From: Oscillospiraceae bacterium
GTDB taxonomy: Bacteria > Bacillota > Clostridia > Saccharofermentanales > Saccharofermentanaceae
Direction: 5' to 3'
Assembly (NCBI GenBank): GCA_902775565.1
Contig: CACYMP010000019.1
Location: forward strand, 1 to 44,952
Length of the DNA: 44,952 nt
Position numbers and translations under genes: made by a program. The number at the start of each line of letters is the position of its first letter. Position 1 is the stretch's first letter. Positions 42,338 to 44,952 of the stretch are shown one piece after another. The notes under the pieces were generated by a model, which saw nothing but the letters and a program-made list of their open reading frames with translations, was not told where the DNA came from and searched no databases.

Positions 42338-43885
42338 TTATTTGACAAGGAGACATGCAGCCCTTTCTTCTACCAGGCTGCTTTGTATTTCTTTGAATTC
42401 TTTCTCAAGCTGTTTCTTTTTGACCTGTGCAGGAAAAGTCTTGTTGACGAGCTCTTGTCTTTTTGCTTTGAATTCATCGTCAGAATTGGCTCCTGCAAAT
42501 GCCGTCGCATAAACATCGGCCCTGATCTCCATGTCAGTGACATCTCTGTTCAGTGCTTCAAGGAGTACGCCGTTTTCCCTGTACGGTTCAAAACAGGCCA
42601 CGAGTTCTTCCATTTTCCTGAAAAACGGCTTGTCTTTGTCATCAGCATTCTTTACGGCCTCTTCAATAAGAGAACTGACAGATTGAATCTCTGTCTCATC
42701 AATCGCGTCTGAGATCCTGATAGTGCTGACTTTTGTCCATTTACCCGCACAAAGGATCTTTCCTAAGAGAGCTTCAAAATCCGAAGGATCGGTCATGAGA
42801 ACACTCGAAAACCTCAATCCGGCGTCTTTATAGTTTCCGGTGTTGATCGAATTCAATGCCTTTTCCAAGGGCATTCCGAAGAAGAGCGAGACCCCGTATG
42901 CAACGCCGCAGTGATCGCATTGATATACGTGCTTGGCCTTGTCGAGACCTAACGTGGCACCGCACTTGTCGCAGATGACATCCTCCGGGGCATCCGTATC
43001 AGTACCGGTAACAGGGCCGCTCTCTGAAACGCTTTGCGCCTCTTTGTCTTCAGGTACAAACTCTTCCCTGATCTTTTTCATATTACGGTAAGCTATCGTA
43101 TAAGTCCTGTCATGATCTTCTATTCTGTAATTTAATCTCTTCTCATAATCATAAGCAGGATCATAAGCCGCATCGAACTCCTCATCTTTCTTGGATATCC
43201 CGAAAACCGCCATAAATAAAGCAACAATACCCATTATGAATGTAAAGATCGCGCCCGTACCATTGCCTATATAAAGACTTAAGCAAACGGCAACCATAAA
43301 CAGCACTAATATGCCCAGGATCTTAAACGTCCCCATGTTTGCACCGTTAAAAGATGCCCAGCGTTCATCGGAACGGTACTGCTGGAAATCAGAAAGCATT
43401 TTTTGGTTAAGCTCATCCCTGGTATCACCGGATAACAGTTCCTGCTTTTCTCTTTCGAATCTGACGATCTTCTCATAGCTCACGATAAGCGAATACATCT
43501 TAGCAAAATAATCCGCTTTCTTATTTACCGAAAGCTTCTTGGCTCTTAATATCGCTCTCTTTGCTTCGGTCAGATCGCCGCCTGCGAGGTTGTCGCTGTT
43601 TTCGAGTCTTTCGGGAGAATCCAGTTTGAGCGCGCATAAAACGATTCCCTGGAGCGCATCGAAGTTTTGAGGGTCATTGTCCAGTATCTGACCAAACTTC
43701 TCTTTTGCAGCCGAGAAGGAGCCCTCCTTAAGACACGCATTCGCCTGGTCAAGGACTTCATCTGCATGAAATTTAACTATGTCGTATCTGTTTCCGCAAA
43801 AAGGGCAATCAAGGATCTCCTGATCAGCATCAAACATCAGGATTCCCGCGCACTTTGTACATGTGTAGCTCTTCAGTGTTGCCAT
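42338..43885 (-). CDS. Membrane protein with duplicated zinc-ribbon/TPR halves
   Basis: 515 residues. The first half opens with a zinc ribbon (C9, C12, C27, C30). A TPR-like helical pair follows (ANACLKEGSFSAAKEKFGQI, then LDNDPQNFDALQGIVLCALK). Two membrane helices are at about 192-235. The second half repeats the plan: zinc ribbon CDKCGATL...CDHCGVAYG, then the TPR-like pair LNSINTGNYKDAGLRFSSVL and MTDPSDFEALLGKILCAGKW. The matching order and residues show an internal duplication. Long charged helices follow each. No enzyme motif is seen. AGAGGGGAT precedes ATG 43885. Function unknown; zinc-dependent protein-protein scaffolding is a guess. Confidence 0.82.
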   Translation of the reverse strand: MATLKSYTCTKCAGILMFDADQEILDCPFCGNRYDIVKFHADEVLDQANACLKEGSFSAAKEKFGQILDNDPQNFDALQGIVLCALKLDSPERLENSDNLAGGDLTEAKRAILRAKKLSVNKKADYFAKMYSLIVSYEKIVRFEREKQELLSGDTRDELNQKMLSDFQQYRSDERWASFNGANMGTFKILGILVLFMVAVCLSLYIGNGTGAIFTFIMGIVALFMAVFGISKKDEEFDAAYDPAYDYEKRLNYRIEDHDRTYTIAYRNMKKIREEFVPEDKEAQSVSESGPVTGTDTDAPEDVICDKCGATLGLDKAKHVYQCDHCGVAYGVSLFFGMPLEKALNSINTGNYKDAGLRFSSVLMTDPSDFEALLGKILCAGKWTKVSTIRISDAIDETEIQSVSSLIEEAVKNADDKDKPFFRKMEELVACFEPYRENGVLLEALNRDVTDMEIRADVYATAFAGANSDDEFKAKRQELVNKTFPAQVKKKQLEKEFKEIQSSLVEERAACLLVK

Positions 43886-43980
43886 ATAGATCTATCCCCT
43901 CTGATCAACGATCTTTTCTCAGCCCATGCACCGTCAAATTAATTTTATTATACACAGCATTATTCCTACTAGGGAAAAAC

Positions 43981-44174
43981 TGCACTCAAAACAGGACAAA
44001 TCGCATGGATTTCCAGAAAAATGCACTTACTGAATAATGCCCTTACCTGAAATGTGCACTAAATAAGCCGTTTTACTACACGTTTTTATGCAAACAGGGG
44101 CATTTTTACCTAAAACGTGTACAAAACAAGGCAATTCACTACACGATTTAGTACACTCCGCTTTTTATCAGCCG
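43981..44174. repeat. About six degenerate 33-bp repeats
   Basis: Units begin near 43981, 44022, 44055, 44089, 44118 and 44152, mostly 29-34 bp apart (the first is 41). Each starts with a TGCAC-like word (TGCACT, TGCACT, TGCACT, TGCAAA, TGTACA, TACACT). Most have an A-rich stretch and then a (G)GGC or GCC word and a TTTTACC/TTCACTACACG-type end. No spacers of CRISPR type. The rest of the gene-free stretch 43886-44224 holds nothing else recognised except GGCGCGCCGCGCC near 44193. Confidence 0.55.
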
Positions 44175-44224
44175 ATTCAAAATTCTTTCATTGGCGCGCC
44201 GCGCCATTATTGCCTTAGCACAAC

Positions 44225-44257
44225 AAAAAGGCAGCCCCTTGCGGAACTGCCCCTTTT
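44225..44257 (-). terminator. Terminator of the PPi-phosphofructokinase gene
   Basis: Minus strand GGGGCAG ... CTGCC pairing followed by TTTTTG, 25 bases after the stop codon. Confidence 0.8.
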
Positions 44258-44281
44258 AAGAATTCAATTACTGATCAGATA

Positions 44282-44952
44282 TCAGCCCTTCTCAAGAGCG
44301 AGTGTGACTGTTGTACGGTCGCAGACGTCTGAAGGTCCGAAGTACTGGATTGCGCCCGGGAACGTGAAGCATGTCTCAACTGCCCACTTAGCGCGGTTTG
44401 CTTCGAAGTACTTGAACGGCTTGCCGTCGAGCTCAACCAATGCCTTGCGGATAACCGGCTTGTCCTTACCGTTTCTTCTCTCCATGTTCATCATCTTTGT
44501 GATGGGCATACCGCCTGCAACCCACTCGTCAGCGGGCTTACTGATGTTGGAAACCTTGGAGAGGTATCCTGTGAAGCCGTACTGGATGAGCATGAAAGCG
44601 TTGAAGCCTAATGAATAGCAGTAATCAGCATCGAAGTTAGAAGGGAATGCGCAGCGGCCCTCATAACCGAAGAAGTGATGCTGAGCACCGAACTTGCCCT
44701 TGTATGTGCCTGCTTCCTTTCTCTTTGCGAGCTCGTTCTTGACCATTTCGGAGAAGAGCTTCTCAGACTCGATGAGGGATACCTGAACGTTGCCGTGAGG
44801 GTCTCTCTCAAGGAAGAGCTGCTGCTGGATGCCCTGGGGAAGGATGTCGAAAACCTTGAAAGCATCAGCGGAAAGGCCTGCCTTGATGAACTCGTACTTA
44901 GCGTTCCAGTCAGGGAGAGCATTGAACTGTGCTGTCTTCTCGCCTGCGAGGA
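44282..44952 (-). CDS. pfp: PPi-dependent phosphofructokinase, C-terminal part
   Basis: Phosphorylates fructose 6-phosphate using pyrophosphate instead of ATP, reversible. The last 223 codons are present; the gene continues past the right edge. The frame reads LAGEKTAQFNALPDWNAKYE at the edge, then FFGYEGRCAFPSNFDADYCY, VAGGMPITKMMNMERR and PFKYFEANRAKWAVET. These match the C-terminal part of long-type PFP enzymes. The N-terminal active-site region is outside the window. Use of PPi fits an energy-saving anaerobe. Confidence 0.93.
   Translation of the reverse strand, partial: LAGEKTAQFNALPDWNAKYEFIKAGLSADAFKVFDILPQGIQQQLFLERDPHGNVQVSLIESEKLFSEMVKNELAKRKEAGTYKGKFGAQHHFFGYEGRCAFPSNFDADYCYSLGFNAFMLIQYGFTGYLSKVSNISKPADEWVAGGMPITKMMNMERRNGKDKPVIRKALVELDGKPFKYFEANRAKWAVETCFTFPGAIQYFGPSDVCDRTTVTLALEKG

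Noticed and set aside
43981..44174. CRISPR array
   Set aside because: Units diverge strongly, have no identical repeats and no separate spacers, and no cas genes are present.
44193..44205. GC-rich inverted repeat as a regulator site
   Set aside because: Only six-base arms of simple GC sequence; could arise by chance.

Overview
The window reads as chromosome of a Gram-positive anaerobe of the class Clostridia. The signs are strong AGGAGG-type ribosome binding sites, TTGACA/TATAAT promoters, an L20-leader type infC-rpmI-rplT operon, the Firmicutes order ylxM-ffh-rpsP-khpA-rimM-trmD-rplS-rbgA-rnhB, a ClpE-like ATPase, a pyrophosphate-dependent phosphofructokinase, and secreted proteins with Thr/Glu-rich linkers. 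A GH115 glucuronidase next to a sialate-O-acetylesterase-type esterase suggests a plant-fibre degrading gut or rumen bacterium, perhaps an Oscillospirales/Saccharofermentans-like lineage (inference). Almost every gene is on the minus strand.

Layout. 1-9.0 kb is accessory: a secreted three-repeat surface protein, a lipoprotein, an S41-type protease, an EAL/PAS/degenerate-GGDEF regulator, and gene remnants. Two direct repeats mark rearrangement here. One is 115 bp and carries the 3' end and terminator of the surface-protein gene. The other is about 40 bp and carries the 3' tip and terminator of tRNA-Tyr. 9.0-11.5 kb holds tRNA-Tyr, a CAU-anticodon tRNA, asd and a Xer-type recombinase. 11.5-15.4 kb is a two-gene operon for a large sensor/MFS-like fusion protein and a membrane-anchored partner. 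15.5-18 kb has tRNA-fMet, tRNA-Leu and a plus-strand, repeat-rich single-pass membrane protein. 18-23.5 kb is a uvrA-clpE operon behind a promoter overlapped by a palindrome. 23.5-28 kb is the probable xylan side-chain pair. 28-31.6 kb has tRNA-Glu and an acnA-citrate synthase operon, the entry to the TCA branch leading to 2-oxoglutarate.

31.7-42.3 kb is mostly translation and RNA metabolism: an rRNA methyltransferase coupled to a zinc-ribbon protein; infC-rpmI-rplT behind an L20-type leader; rbgA-rnhB; and ylxM-ffh-rpsP-khpA-rimM-trmD-rplS, interrupted by a TPM-like/zinc-ribbon membrane protein that overlaps trmD by 4 nt. 42.3-43.9 kb encodes a membrane protein with an internally duplicated zinc-ribbon/TPR half. 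A gene-free stretch with about six degenerate 33-bp repeats follows, then the 3' part of a PPi-phosphofructokinase gene running off the window.

The most unusual items are the 33-bp repeat array at 43981-44174, the sensor/MFS/PQ-tail operon, the duplicated zinc-ribbon protein, the possible attachment-site repeat around 2.3-9.0 kb, and the 42-bp near-perfect palindrome at a pseudogene start. No complete new defence or mobile system could be demonstrated from the sequence alone.
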